DNA of 64,000 nt from Empedobacter sp036647415 (GTDB lineage: Bacteria > Bacteroidota > Bacteroidia > Flavobacteriales > Weeksellaceae). The notes below the pieces were generated by a model, which was not told the DNA's origin, searched no databases, and saw nothing but the letters and a program-made list of their open reading frames with translations. This document shows positions 1 to 9,616 of this stretch, one piece after another; the first letter of the stretch is position 1, and every line of letters starts with the position of its first letter. The stretch lies in contig NZ_JAVXKG010000014.1 of the NCBI RefSeq assembly GCF_036647415.1, forward strand, positions 1 through 64,000, given 5' to 3'. Position numbers and translations under genes: made by a program.

Positions 1-699
1 AGTGATTTTTTGTGCTAATAGTGATGGTTCAAGGCTTTTTTCTCGTAAAGATTCGCCAATACACAATACAGCTTTTACACTAGAATTTTTGAAATCAATT
101 TCATTTTTTTCTGCATAATCTAACATTTTCAATAAAAAAGACGGAACTGCAACTAAGTATTTAGGTTTGTATTTTAAGATAGAATCCCACTGTAACTGCG
201 GAACTCCTGCACCTACACGAATTACTCCTGCACCCAATTTACGTAAGCCTAAAAAATAAGCCAAACCTGCCATAAAACGACGATCTATTGTTGTCATTAA
301 TTGTACAACATCGCCTTTTTGTACACCAATTCGCTGAAAAGAATTCAATTCATTATTCGCCAAACGTTCCAAATCTTTATCTGTCAAACCAAATGTTACA
401 GGATCGCCTAAAGTACCCGAAGTTGTGGAATAATCTATAATTTCTGAAGGTTCTACGCACAAAAAATCTTGATTAAATTGTTGTAAATCATTTTTTGTAG
501 TAAGCGGTAAACGTTTCAAATCTACTAATGTTTTTATTGATGTCCAATCAATGTTGTGTTCAGCAAACATACGTTTATAGAAAGTAGAATTTTTCATCAA
601 ATATGCAAGTTGTTCTTGCAATTTTTGATTCTGAAAGTCTTCTATTTCTTGCGCAGAAAGTTGTTCTAATTTACTGATTTGGATGTTTTTTGTAAACAT
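1..699 (-). CDS. AMP-dependent acyl ligase (phenylacetate-CoA ligase/LuxE-like), partial
   Basis: The gene runs off the left window edge; only the N-terminal 233 codons are present, translated by hand from the ATG at 699. A TSGTLGDP phosphate-binding loop lies near residue 90, as in adenylate-forming ligases of the PaaK/acyl-protein synthetase group, and the reading frame is unbroken. In aryl polyene and flexirubin loci such a ligase activates the aromatic acid starter for loading on an ACP; that substrate is inferred from context. The start overlaps the end of the upstream lipoprotein gene by 34 bases, so it is the currently last visible gene of the pigment operon. Confidence 0.8.
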   Translation of the reverse strand, partial: MFTKNIQISKLEQLSAQEIEDFQNQKLQEQLAYLMKNSTFYKRMFAEHNIDWTSIKTLVDLKRLPLTTKNDLQQFNQDFLCVEPSEIIDYSTTSGTLGDPVTFGLTDKDLERLANNELNSFQRIGVQKGDVVQLMTTIDRRFMAGLAYFLGLRKLGAGVIRVGAGVPQLQWDSILKYKPKYLVAVPSFLLKMLDYAEKNEIDFKNSSVKAVLCIGESLREKSLEPSLLAQKIT

Positions 700-2327
700 T
701 TTTTTAGATTTTTCTCTATTTTATTTCTATCCGGAATTGTTGTAATCTCTTTAGATAAAGCTAATTTATAATAATTTATTGCTTGTGAATAGTCTTTTTG
801 TGTAAAATAATATTCTGCAACATTTGCATAAACCAACCAAAAATCAGGGTTTGTATTGATGTAATTTTCTAAAAACTCTTTTGTAATTGTTTCTTTTCTA
901 TCTATTTTATCTTCGATAAAATGTTTATCAATTCTGAATTTTTTATAATTTTTATAATCCTCAGTCGTTAAAAAAATATCTTTTTCAATTTTTAAACTAT
1001 CTACATTAATTGTAAAATTTTGAATTGAATCATTAAATATTTTATTCAAATCATAAGCGGTAAACTCTCCCAATTGATATGGATTTGACGACACCCAAAC
1101 TAATCGTTTATCTGGCTGAAAAACAACACCATGATGTGCCAAAAGTTGATTTAATGCTTTTTCGTTTCCGTAACCTAATTTTTCATTTTTAAGACCATTT
1201 GTATCTCGCAAAAGTTTGACCATTTCGGTAGGATTCAATTGTTTATCTTGTGCTAAATGTTCTTCTAATTTCTGAAAACGATAAACCGAATGACTTTCTT
1301 CTTTCTGTTTATTGTTTCTATTATCATTATTATATTCTTCGCTCTGAAAATGGTTAGTACAAACCAAATACGGTTGATTTTTTACTTGATAAACACCAAA
1401 ATTTTTAGGCGAAATTTCGATTAATGCAACATTATGATCTTTACTACTTCCTACCATAATACTTTCTGAGACAAATACTTTTTTTGTTTTGGCAATTGCA
1501 ATCGCTTCCTCTATTGTTGAGGCATGTTGTAGAATTTCTAATGCAACAAGAGATATTGGTGTTTTTGCTTTAAACGGAATCGAGGATTTTCCTGCGTTTA
1601 TCGTTACTGTGAGTCCTTCCAAGTTCATACCAGAAGAAACGCCAATCATTCCAGCCCATGTAATTGACATGTAAGGATAACCGACTTTGGGTTTTACGAA
1701 AGAAATTATTTTATTCTTTGCGAAATCATCGTTTGCATAAAAGTCAAAATTACGCCCAATTAACAATCCGCCATCTTCTGATTTTTCATCCCAAACGGCT
1801 AAAGAAGAGCAACCAACAAGCATTAAATCGTGCATTGCGTGACCAATATCGTGTGCGCCGTGCAAAAATAAATTACGATTATACTTATCCATCAACGAAT
1901 CATAACGGTTTGTTGCGGATTCGGAAAGTCCTAAAATTTCTGCTTTATGTTCGTTTGTAATATATTGATGTAAATCTCTGTTATAATACTTTAGAATTTT
2001 AAATAAAAACTTTTTTCGACGCTTAGAAGGAATATAATCATCAATCAGATTCATGAATGATTGCTCCTGAAACGCGTACAATTCTTTTGTTAAAACGCCT
2101 GTTTTCTGACCAATTTCTAACGGATCTCCAGAAACATATAATTCCCAATTTTGCGTTTTATTCTTTTTCAAAAAATTATCCGCAATATAAAATAAACTAT
2201 CATTTACCTTATCTCTCGTATATTTTTGCGAATGATAAGTTGATAAGTCTGGACGATCTTTTAAACTTTTTTGAACACCACATGAAGTAAAAAGAATAAA
2301 AAGTAAAATGTAGAAGAGTTTATTCAT
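666..2327 (-). CDS. C45-type acyltransferase/amidase lipoprotein with C-terminal TPR
   Basis: A 553-residue protein with a lipoprotein signal (FILFTSCG, lipid Cys at residue 16), so it is probably anchored to the periplasmic or outer membrane side. The middle resembles Ntn-hydrolases of the peptidase C45/choloylglycine hydrolase type: a GCSSLAVWD segment (Cys about 173, candidate nucleophile) is followed by GGLLIGRNFDF. In classic members the Cys becomes N-terminal after self-cleavage; here that is untested. Residues about 490-530 look like one tetratricopeptide repeat. It overlaps the upstream desaturase gene by 8 bases. It may transfer or trim an acyl group on the exported pigment; the true substrate is unknown. 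Confidence 0.7.
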   Translation of the reverse strand: MNKLFYILLFILFTSCGVQKSLKDRPDLSTYHSQKYTRDKVNDSLFYIADNFLKKNKTQNWELYVSGDPLEIGQKTGVLTKELYAFQEQSFMNLIDDYIPSKRRKKFLFKILKYYNRDLHQYITNEHKAEILGLSESATNRYDSLMDKYNRNLFLHGAHDIGHAMHDLMLVGCSSLAVWDEKSEDGGLLIGRNFDFYANDDFAKNKIISFVKPKVGYPYMSITWAGMIGVSSGMNLEGLTVTINAGKSSIPFKAKTPISLVALEILQHASTIEEAIAIAKTKKVFVSESIMVGSSKDHNVALIEISPKNFGVYQVKNQPYLVCTNHFQSEEYNNDNRNNKQKEESHSVYRFQKLEEHLAQDKQLNPTEMVKLLRDTNGLKNEKLGYGNEKALNQLLAHHGVVFQPDKRLVWVSSNPYQLGEFTAYDLNKIFNDSIQNFTINVDSLKIEKDIFLTTEDYKNYKKFRIDKHFIEDKIDRKETITKEFLENYINTNPDFWLVYANVAEYYFTQKDYSQAINYYKLALSKEITTIPDRNKIEKNLKKCLQKTSKSVN

Positions 2328-3888
2328 GCTTTTCCTTTATTTCTTTGTTCACTTTATTCATCAAATATTCCGCGCCAAGAATTACACTACATGTAACAAA
2401 AGCGCCAACTGTAACGCCTAAAACACCATGAACACGGACATTTTGTCCTGTGAAAAATAAATTTTTGACTTTAGATCTTGATGAAATAAATGTCTTCATA
2501 GGATTGTTGCTATCTTTTAAATAACCATACATATTTCCTTTTTCAGAACCAATAAAATCTCGGTAAGATAATGGCGAAGAAGTATGAACAGATTGTATTT
2601 TATCTTTGAAATTTGGATATTTTTTCTCTAATTTATTGATGATTAATTGTGCTTTTCTCTCTTTGAATTCTTCGTAGGTTTCTCCCCTATTTCCATAATT
2701 TTCGTTCACATCAATATTATACGTATTTTCCCATTGCTCAACTTCTTCAAACTTCATATAAGTCATAATCGTCATTGCTTCCGAAAATGCTTTATTTTTC
2801 ATATCCATTCCGAAAGTTGCAATATAAGTATTGGGCCAATCTTCCACCTCTTTCTCAAACGTATCCCAAACGTCATCAATCGAATTAAAATGATAAATAT
2901 TATGATTGATATAAGGAAAGGTTTTTGGCTTGAAAACAATATAAACCGTAAACGTAGAAGGTGTAACTTCTAAACTTTTTATTCGACGAGAAAATGGTTT
3001 ACCAAATTTACTTTCGCCCAACATCTCAATTGTTCTTTTTATATTAATGTTAGAAATAAATAAATCTCCAAAAAATTGTTCTCCATTTTTAGCCTGACAA
3101 CCAATTAAATTTTCATGCTCATCTTGAATAAAAGTATCTATTTCTTGGTATTTATAAATTTCTCCATTGTATTTTTTCAACTCTTTAATCAACAATTTTG
3201 ATATCTGACTTCCTCCATTTACACATCTCCAAGCTGAATGTATATAAGAGTTAACAGACAAAGCATGAATGTAAAGTGGAGTTTTTTCGGACTGACCAAC
3301 ATACAAAAAATTATTACCAACCAAAACAGCCTTTAATCGTTCATTTGTAAAAATAGAATCTATAAATTCTTTTGCATTTATTGACAATAGATTTTCTTCG
3401 TCCTCAAATGTTCCGATATTAAGATTGTACATAGGAAATTTGGTGCACAAATCCTCTAATTTATTACTGTATTTGATTAAATTTTCTCTTTCTTCTGGAA
3501 AAAAAACAGCTAATTGATCGACAAAATTTTGATATGTTTGCGCAATAGGATATTCAATTTCGTCATCATCAAAAGAAATAATATCAAAACCATCTTCGTC
3601 TAATTTCTGCAATTTTAGTTTGTCCGCAATGTTAAGATAATCAAAGTAATTGTACAGATTTTCTCCTTTATCTAAACCACCAACATAATGAACGCCCGTA
3701 TCAAAAATAACTTTATCGCGGACAAAAGTTTGTAGGTTTCCTCCGTATTGATTGTTCTTCTCTAAAACGACTACTTTTTTACCTTCTTTTGCCAAAATAA
3801 GCGCAGAAACAAGTCCTCCCAAACCGCTACCTATAACGACTACATCGTATTTTTTGATTTGATTATTTTGTGTAGACAACATACCCAT
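2320..3888 (-). CDS. CrtI/phytoene desaturase-like FAD oxidoreductase
   Basis: A flavoprotein of the phytoene desaturase/CRTISO superfamily. The N terminus has the dinucleotide-binding fold VVVIGSGLGGLVSALILA, followed by EKNNQYGGNLQTF, and the C terminus has the FTGQNVRVHG-type FAD-contact segment typical of this family; the length of about 522 residues is normal. Starts at ATG 3888 or 3882 are preferred over an upstream TTG at 3897. The gene overlaps both neighbours. In a polyene pigment operon a desaturase or isomerase acting on the conjugated chain is plausible, but whether it desaturates, isomerises or acts on the resorcinol part cannot be told from sequence. Confidence 0.8.
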   Translation of the reverse strand: MGMLSTQNNQIKKYDVVVIGSGLGGLVSALILAKEGKKVVVLEKNNQYGGNLQTFVRDKVIFDTGVHYVGGLDKGENLYNYFDYLNIADKLKLQKLDEDGFDIISFDDDEIEYPIAQTYQNFVDQLAVFFPEERENLIKYSNKLEDLCTKFPMYNLNIGTFEDEENLLSINAKEFIDSIFTNERLKAVLVGNNFLYVGQSEKTPLYIHALSVNSYIHSAWRCVNGGSQISKLLIKELKKYNGEIYKYQEIDTFIQDEHENLIGCQAKNGEQFFGDLFISNINIKRTIEMLGESKFGKPFSRRIKSLEVTPSTFTVYIVFKPKTFPYINHNIYHFNSIDDVWDTFEKEVEDWPNTYIATFGMDMKNKAFSEAMTIMTYMKFEEVEQWENTYNIDVNENYGNRGETYEEFKERKAQLIINKLEKKYPNFKDKIQSVHTSSPLSYRDFIGSEKGNMYGYLKDSNNPMKTFISSRSKVKNLFFTGQNVRVHGVLGVTVGAFVTCSVILGAEYLMNKVNKEIKEKHE

Positions 3889-6800
3889 CAGTTTCAATTT
3901 GTTTGGTAAAAGAAGTTAAAAACGTTACATCAATTTTTCTATTTTTCAAGACTACAATTTTCTCAAAAAATTGAATTAATTCTTGGTCTTCATCATCAAT
4001 TGTAGTAGAAATCAACAGAGTTTTTATATCGTCTATAACGTTAAGATTATGAATATACTTCAAATTTCTGGTTTTTGTAATATAATTTGTCGAAGCAATT
4101 TCTCTTTTTTCTTCATTTTTGACAAACGAAAATAATTGACGAGCAGCTTGTTGCATGACTAATAGAAAATCGATTTGTCCATAATCATTTCCATAATGAA
4201 GTATTTTTTCATTAATCGTAAAAGCTTCATTTAATTTATGATAAACGTTTTTATTCTGTTTAAAATCTTTTTTTACTTCAGTTATTATTTCATTTTCTTT
4301 GTAAAGAAAACTTAAAAATAATTTCTGTTTAAAGTAATTCTCATCTTCGTATTGATTTCTAATATTCTGGAAATCTTCTTTAAATTTTCGACTAATTTTC
4401 TTTGTTCTCTCCGAATAAGTTTTCCCGTAGGATTCATCATTCCAAGCAATTCGTTCACCAATAACCGAAAAAATATGTCCGTCATAAACATTGAAATCTC
4501 CTTTTGGAATAATTTCTGAATTTCCATGTATATAAATTGGTAAAATATCTAATTGTAATTTCTCTGAAAGATAAAAAGCACCTTTATGAAAACGAGTTAC
4601 ATTATTGTTGAGAGAACGCGTTCCTTCTGGAAAAATCATTAATGAAAAGTCTTTTCCTATACGTTCTTTTATCACATCAACATTGTCTTCAACACCACTA
4701 GAAACGGGATAAAAACCTGCCATTTTAACTGCTTTACCAAAAATTGGCGATTTATAAACCCAATCGTTCACCAAAAAAACGATATAAGGTGTACACATAC
4801 CAATTGCCAAAGTGTCTAAAAATGATGTGTGATTTGCAATAATAATAGATTGTTTCGAGAAATCTTCGTGATACGGATTGATAACTTTTTTGATAACTGT
4901 TGGTTTTATATACAATACAGATTTCATAAAAAGTGCCATTCCATTACCAAATAATTTGTACTTATTTGTTTTAGAAATCGGTAAAATAATCATCAATAAT
5001 CGTAATGTTACCGAAAACAAAATACCTCCTAATCCAAAATAAATGAAAAATAATACACTTTGAATTGTTAACCATAATGTAAGCGGACTTTTACCTTTTT
5101 GTGGACGATTTGCAATAAAAAATCGAAATAAAATTGGGTAAAAAATAAACGTTATAACCAAAGCAGCAATAACCCCAACAAGAGAAACAGAAGCAATGGA
5201 TTTTAGCGCTGGATGTTTAGCAAAAATCAGTGCTCCAATGGCTAATACAGTTGTAATAACAGCTAATAAAATTGACGTACGGTATGTTGGCATTTCGTCT
5301 TTACCTGTCGTATATTCTTTCTGCAAAGCACTTGTCATAAAAATGCTAAAATCTACTCCGTGACCAAAAATAAGTGTACAAACAATACTACTAAAAATAT
5401 TAAATTGTATACCAAAAAGTCCCATTAATCCAGCGGTTACTAAACCTGAAAGTGCAATTGGAATTGCGCTAATAATAACCAATTCTATTCTTCTGAAAAA
5501 GTACCATAAAATTAACAATACTGCTATAAAAGAATAATTAACTAAATTATTGAAATCATTGACTAAATTTTCCAGAAAATTTTCATTCAATTGTTTTCGA
5601 TCAATAACTATTGTTTCATTATTTTGATATGTTTTAATAAAATTTTCTCGGTTTTCTTCTTTCAATTTTACCAATGTAGAAATGGTATAAAAACCATCTT
5701 TTTCGGATACAAATTCATTAAAAAGTGAAGGATTAAATGCTTTATAATCTTCTAACTTTAATACAGTATAGTTTTTATCAAAAATTGAAAAGAAATCATC
5801 ATAAACAGAAGTTTTAAAACCATATTTTTTTCCTTCGCTTACAAATTGTTGTTTTACAAAATTGACTTTATCTTTTGTCCAGAAAGTATTCCAATTTTTT
5901 ATTTTTTCTTGTTGAATATCCGTCGGTAAAACCAATGATTGAATGGAATTATAACTTAAAATATCCTGCTTATTTTCTGCCTTAGCCAATCGTTTAGTCA
6001 ACGCTAAATTTTGTTTTAGAGCTTCATCTTGATTTGTCCCATAATTCACAACATATAACGCTTTTGAAATAGAATTAGAAGACGTTTCCAGCTTTTGTTC
6101 AGCAATTTTTTGATCTTGAGGAATATAATTTAACTTCGATAAATCTTGGTCAAAAGTTACTTTATTAAACGTAAAACAACTTACAGCAATCAAAATCAAG
6201 CAAATTCCAATCAAGAATTTATTGTTATGAAATGAGAAAAATGCTAATTTTTCTATAATTGATGAATTATTTTCTACTGAATTTGCTTTCGGATGATATA
6301 AATGAGGAATAATTAATAACGAAAAAATACCCGATACAACAACTGTTATTCCAGCAAAAATTCCTAAATCTCTTAACACATCAGACTTTACAAATAACAA
6401 GCACAAAAATGCAATAGCCGTACTTGTAGAGCTCATTATAAGCGGTTTTGTAATTTCTCTAAATAATATTTTAGAATTACTATTGTGCTTATAATGTGTC
6501 ATAATATGCAACGAATAATCAATGGTTATTCCCAATAAAATAGCACCAATACTTAACGAAATTGCGGAAATTGTTCCTTGAATAAAATACAATGTTGCTA
6601 AAGCAAAGAAAAATCCAAAAACAGATGGAATAAAAATGATGATCGGAATATAAATTTTACGGTAAAAAACCATTAAAATAACCATTAACGTAATCATCGA
6701 AATCAATACTGTGGTTATAATATCTTGTTTTATTTGTTTTGCATTTGCAACTGCAATAAAGCTTGAACCGAAATATGAAAGTTCTGTTTTTCCTTTATAA

Positions 6801-7522
6801 ATTGGGTTTAACTTATCTTTTATTCCATTCAAATCATCAACAAAATCTGCATTATGTTCTGTTTCGCTACCAGAAAATTTAGGATTAATAAAAAGAAATA
6901 ATTTTGAATGATCTTTGGTTACAATAAATCCATTATAAACCTCAAAATCATCGGTTAAATTCCTTTCTTTCAACTTATTTAATGCCAGAAATGTAAATCC
7001 AAGCGGATCCTTCAACATAAATTCTTTTGAAACAATACCAGTTGGCGTAATTAAACTTTTGTAATTGCTCTCGACAATTTTCGAAATAGAATCTTTGTTT
7101 AATTTTTCGTCAAACTTTTTATACTCATTTTCTTCTAAAAAAAGTGGCAAATTCTGATGCACAAAATCAAATGTAGCAGCAAAATTATCTAAATCATAAT
7201 ATCCTTGTATATCGCTATAATACTTGTTATAAGGCTGAACGCTGTCTAAAAAATCAGACGCTAAAGCAGACATGTCGTCTATTGTCCCTCCCTTTTTTTT
7301 CTCTATAATTACAGCAATTTTATCAGTAAATTTTAATTGAGAAATAACTTTGGTAACTGCTGTATTTTTTTCATTTTTTGGGATAATTCGAGTAATATCT
7401 TCATCAAATTTTAATCGATTTGCAAAAAAGATACAAACCAATAAAAAACATACAAAACCAATTGTACTTAATAATTTGTTTTGTTGAATGAATAAAAATA
7501 TTTTGTAAAAAAACTTATGCAT
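3863..7522 (-). CDS. MMPL exporter fused to PlsC-like acyltransferase and methyltransferase-like domain
   Basis: A 1219-residue fusion. Residues 1 to about 830 form an MMPL/RND transporter with two repeats, each with an N-terminal helix, a large extracytoplasmic loop and a bundle of membrane helices. Residues about 880-1050 are a lysophospholipid-type acyltransferase with NHTSFLD (about 897) and FPEGTRS (about 964), the catalytic and substrate motifs. The last 160 residues resemble a class I SAM methyltransferase, but motif I reads ILHYGNDYGQ (about 1111), lacking the usual acidic-Gly-x-Gly pattern, so methyl transfer is doubtful. It overlaps the GT2 gene by 8 bases. Likely role: moving and acylating pigment precursors at the inner membrane. 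Confidence 0.85.
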   Translation of the reverse strand: MHKFFYKIFLFIQQNKLLSTIGFVCFLLVCIFFANRLKFDEDITRIIPKNEKNTAVTKVISQLKFTDKIAVIIEKKKGGTIDDMSALASDFLDSVQPYNKYYSDIQGYYDLDNFAATFDFVHQNLPLFLEENEYKKFDEKLNKDSISKIVESNYKSLITPTGIVSKEFMLKDPLGFTFLALNKLKERNLTDDFEVYNGFIVTKDHSKLFLFINPKFSGSETEHNADFVDDLNGIKDKLNPIYKGKTELSYFGSSFIAVANAKQIKQDIITTVLISMITLMVILMVFYRKIYIPIIIFIPSVFGFFFALATLYFIQGTISAISLSIGAILLGITIDYSLHIMTHYKHNSNSKILFREITKPLIMSSTSTAIAFLCLLFVKSDVLRDLGIFAGITVVVSGIFSLLIIPHLYHPKANSVENNSSIIEKLAFFSFHNNKFLIGICLILIAVSCFTFNKVTFDQDLSKLNYIPQDQKIAEQKLETSSNSISKALYVVNYGTNQDEALKQNLALTKRLAKAENKQDILSYNSIQSLVLPTDIQQEKIKNWNTFWTKDKVNFVKQQFVSEGKKYGFKTSVYDDFFSIFDKNYTVLKLEDYKAFNPSLFNEFVSEKDGFYTISTLVKLKEENRENFIKTYQNNETIVIDRKQLNENFLENLVNDFNNLVNYSFIAVLLILWYFFRRIELVIISAIPIALSGLVTAGLMGLFGIQFNIFSSIVCTLIFGHGVDFSIFMTSALQKEYTTGKDEMPTYRTSILLAVITTVLAIGALIFAKHPALKSIASVSLVGVIAALVITFIFYPILFRFFIANRPQKGKSPLTLWLTIQSVLFFIYFGLGGILFSVTLRLLMIILPISKTNKYKLFGNGMALFMKSVLYIKPTVIKKVINPYHEDFSKQSIIIANHTSFLDTLAIGMCTPYIVFLVNDWVYKSPIFGKAVKMAGFYPVSSGVEDNVDVIKERIGKDFSLMIFPEGTRSLNNNVTRFHKGAFYLSEKLQLDILPIYIHGNSEIIPKGDFNVYDGHIFSVIGERIAWNDESYGKTYSERTKKISRKFKEDFQNIRNQYEDENYFKQKLFLSFLYKENEIITEVKKDFKQNKNVYHKLNEAFTINEKILHYGNDYGQIDFLLVMQQAARQLFSFVKNEEKREIASTNYITKTRNLKYIHNLNVIDDIKTLLISTTIDDEDQELIQFFEKIVVLKNRKIDVTFLTSFTKQIETDGYVVYTK

Positions 7523-8696
7523 TTTTTACTGTTTTTTGACTAAAAAAAGAGAGTATAAAATAACTAATAACTCCGCTCAAAATACTACAAAATGTAGCAA
7601 AAGCGAAGCTTCCAATTACATATCGCACTAAATTTTTCTTGATAATTTGGAATGAAATTACATCAAAATCAAACTCCATTTTGTCTTGTAGTATAAAACT
7701 TCCTGTCAATAACGATAAATAGATAATTATCGGAATCATTGGCGGAATACTTACATTGGAAAAAAAGAAACTAATTACTTTATTTAAACGAAACATTGAA
7801 GCTAAAAATATGGCTAAAAAAGTCTGGAAACCCCATAAAGGAGCTATTCCCAGAAAAACGCCCAACGAAATAGACAAGGCTTTTACTTTGTTAGAATCAT
7901 TACTACCTAAAATGTCTTCTTTAAAAAAAGTTTTGATGTTTTTTTTTTTGAAACTGAACAAAAAATTTCGTGGTTTGATATAAAAAATGGTCAAAAAGAC
8001 CAAAAAAGTATTCAGAATACTAATTCGAGTAAAGTCCTTAAATGGTCTAAAATGAGAAACTCTTTCATTAGGATCGTACAAAATATCAATCGGAATATTG
8101 ACGACATTAATTCCTTTCCAAGCCGAACGAACAATCACTTCTATCTCAAATTCAAACTTATTTGTCCAAAATTTATTTGGCAAAAAATTCAACGGATACA
8201 AGCGATAACCAGATTGTGTATCATCAAGTTTAATTCCTGTTTCAAACCAAAACCAAAAGTTAGAAAACTTGTTCCCAAAACTACTTTTTTTCGGAATTCC
8301 ATCTTGTTCCATTTGTCGACTCCCAATCAATAAAACAGGCTGATTTTCTTCTAATTTCATTACAAAATTAGGAATATCATGCGGAAAATGTTGACCATCA
8401 GAATCTATTGTAATTGCAAAATCATAACCCGATTCTTTCGCTTTTCTAAAACCTACTTGCAACGCATTTCCTTTTCCTTTATTTATCGGAATTGTAACAA
8501 CAGAAATTTGCTTTTCATAGCTTTCTAAAATCGCTAATGTCGTGTCTGTAGATCCATCATTTATGACAAAAACATGATTTGTATACGCCAAAACTCCATC
8601 AATAACACGACGCAAAGTTTTGTCATTATTATAAGTGGGAATTAAAACACAGATTTTAAATTCATCAATTTTATGTCTAATAATTGAGGATTCCAT
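7515..8696 (-). CDS. Family 2 glycosyltransferase fused to DUF2062
   Basis: The N-terminal half (residues about 15-230) is a dolichol-phosphate-mannose-synthase-like GT2 domain: CVLIPTYNND, FVINDGSTD, then ITIDSDGQH as the metal-binding DxD-type site and DTQSGYRLY. The C-terminal part, with SLGVFLGIAPLWGFQ and several hydrophobic helices, is DUF2062. Such GT2-DUF2062 fusions recur in flexirubin-type loci. It may add a sugar to the pigment or its carrier lipid; the donor and acceptor are not predictable. Its stop region overlaps the start of the MMPL fusion, and the gap to the preceding gene is 5 bases. Confidence 0.82.
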   Translation of the reverse strand: MESSIIRHKIDEFKICVLIPTYNNDKTLRRVIDGVLAYTNHVFVINDGSTDTTLAILESYEKQISVVTIPINKGKGNALQVGFRKAKESGYDFAITIDSDGQHFPHDIPNFVMKLEENQPVLLIGSRQMEQDGIPKKSSFGNKFSNFWFWFETGIKLDDTQSGYRLYPLNFLPNKFWTNKFEFEIEVIVRSAWKGINVVNIPIDILYDPNERVSHFRPFKDFTRISILNTFLVFLTIFYIKPRNFLFSFKKKNIKTFFKEDILGSNDSNKVKALSISLGVFLGIAPLWGFQTFLAIFLASMFRLNKVISFFFSNVSIPPMIPIIIYLSLLTGSFILQDKMEFDFDVISFQIIKKNLVRYVIGSFAFATFCSILSGVISYFILSFFSQKTVKNA

Positions 8697-8701
8697 TCAA
8701 A

Positions 8702-9184
8702 TTATTTGATTTTTTTGAGTTGTTGTGGCGTGAATGTTTTGTACTTATTCGCATAAGATTTAACCAAATTCTGAACTTCTTTTGACGAAGATTGATAATT
8801 CTCTACAATAAAATTTTTATCTTGTTCTATATTTTGATTGTATTTGATGAATTTTGGAATATTTTCTTGAATAATTAAGCGAATTAAGCGATTTTCAACA
8901 TCTTTTGCATCATTTTTTACAGCATCATTTATCAAATTTGCACCATCTGTAAAATATTTTTTCTTTGTAGCTTTATCTTTTACAAATCTTGCTTTCATTA
9001 TTTTAGAAGCACCTTTGTAAGCAATAATAGTTTGATTATCACCAGAATAATCATTTAATTTATTGTATAAAACATCAATATTTTTACTTGATTTTGAAGC
9101 ATTTTCAAAATCAGTTCTTAATTCAGATAAAGTTAATCCAAAGAAAAATGTAATCGAAAATAGAAGTGATAGAAAGACTTTCAT
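8702..9184 (-). CDS. Unrecognised secreted protein of the pigment operon
   Basis: A 160-residue protein with a clear cleavable-type signal peptide at the N terminus (MKVFLSLLFSITFFFGLTLS) and an otherwise helical, Lys/Asn-rich mature part without cysteines or a recognised catalytic motif. Its ATG overlaps the stop of the dehydratase-like gene in a TAATG junction, so it should be translationally coupled. I cannot assign a family. Position between the hotdog protein and the GT2 gene suggests a periplasmic accessory role in pigment assembly, by context only. Confidence 0.6.
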   Translation of the reverse strand: MKVFLSLLFSITFFFGLTLSELRTDFENASKSSKNIDVLYNKLNDYSGDNQTIIAYKGASKIMKARFVKDKATKKKYFTDGANLINDAVKNDAKDVENRLIRLIIQENIPKFIKYNQNIEQDKNFIVENYQSSSKEVQNLVKSYANKYKTFTPQQLKKIK

Positions 9185-9555
9185 TATTCTAAAATTTTAA
9201 AAACAGCACTAAATTTTAATGCATTTGTCGATTCAAAAAAGGAAGAATTTTTAACTTTCACTTCTTCCCCATTATTCATAATATTCAAATTCAGATCTAA
9301 AACAGAATGAGTAAAAGGATTAATAATTGCCATAAATTTAACATTAGAAACCTTAGACAAATACAATTTTTGAGAGATAAACAATTCCGTTAACTCTTTT
9401 ATTATCTGAATCATACAAACTCCTGGCATAATTGGATTATTTGGAAAATGTCCATCAAAAATCTCATGTTTCGGATTTAATTCTATTTGAATATTAAAAT
9501 TAAAGTCGTCAATCGTTTCAGATTTTTTTATACTATAAAGGTTAGGAATAAGCAT
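9184..9555 (-). CDS. Hotdog dehydratase-like protein (ApeI-type)
   Basis: A 123-residue single hotdog domain. The central helix start reads GHFPNNPIMPGVCMIQ, keeping the catalytic-type His of FabA/FabZ, but the position of the conserved Glu/Asp of the helix is Gln (MIQIIKEL). That is the pattern I associate with ApeI-like thioester dehydratases of aryl polyene pathways, which work with an ApeP-like partner. The ATG at 9555 is preferred over an upstream TTG at 9561. The 55-base gap to the next gene upstream is one of the larger ones in the operon but shows no terminator. Confidence 0.75.
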   Translation of the reverse strand: MLIPNLYSIKKSETIDDFNFNIQIELNPKHEIFDGHFPNNPIMPGVCMIQIIKELTELFISQKLYLSKVSNVKFMAIINPFTHSVLDLNLNIMNNGEEVKVKNSSFFESTNALKFSAVFKILE

Positions 9556-9616
9556 TTGCAATTGTTTTGATTAACAAAGATAATCTAAAATTTACTATTA
9601 AAAACGTTAGTTGAAG

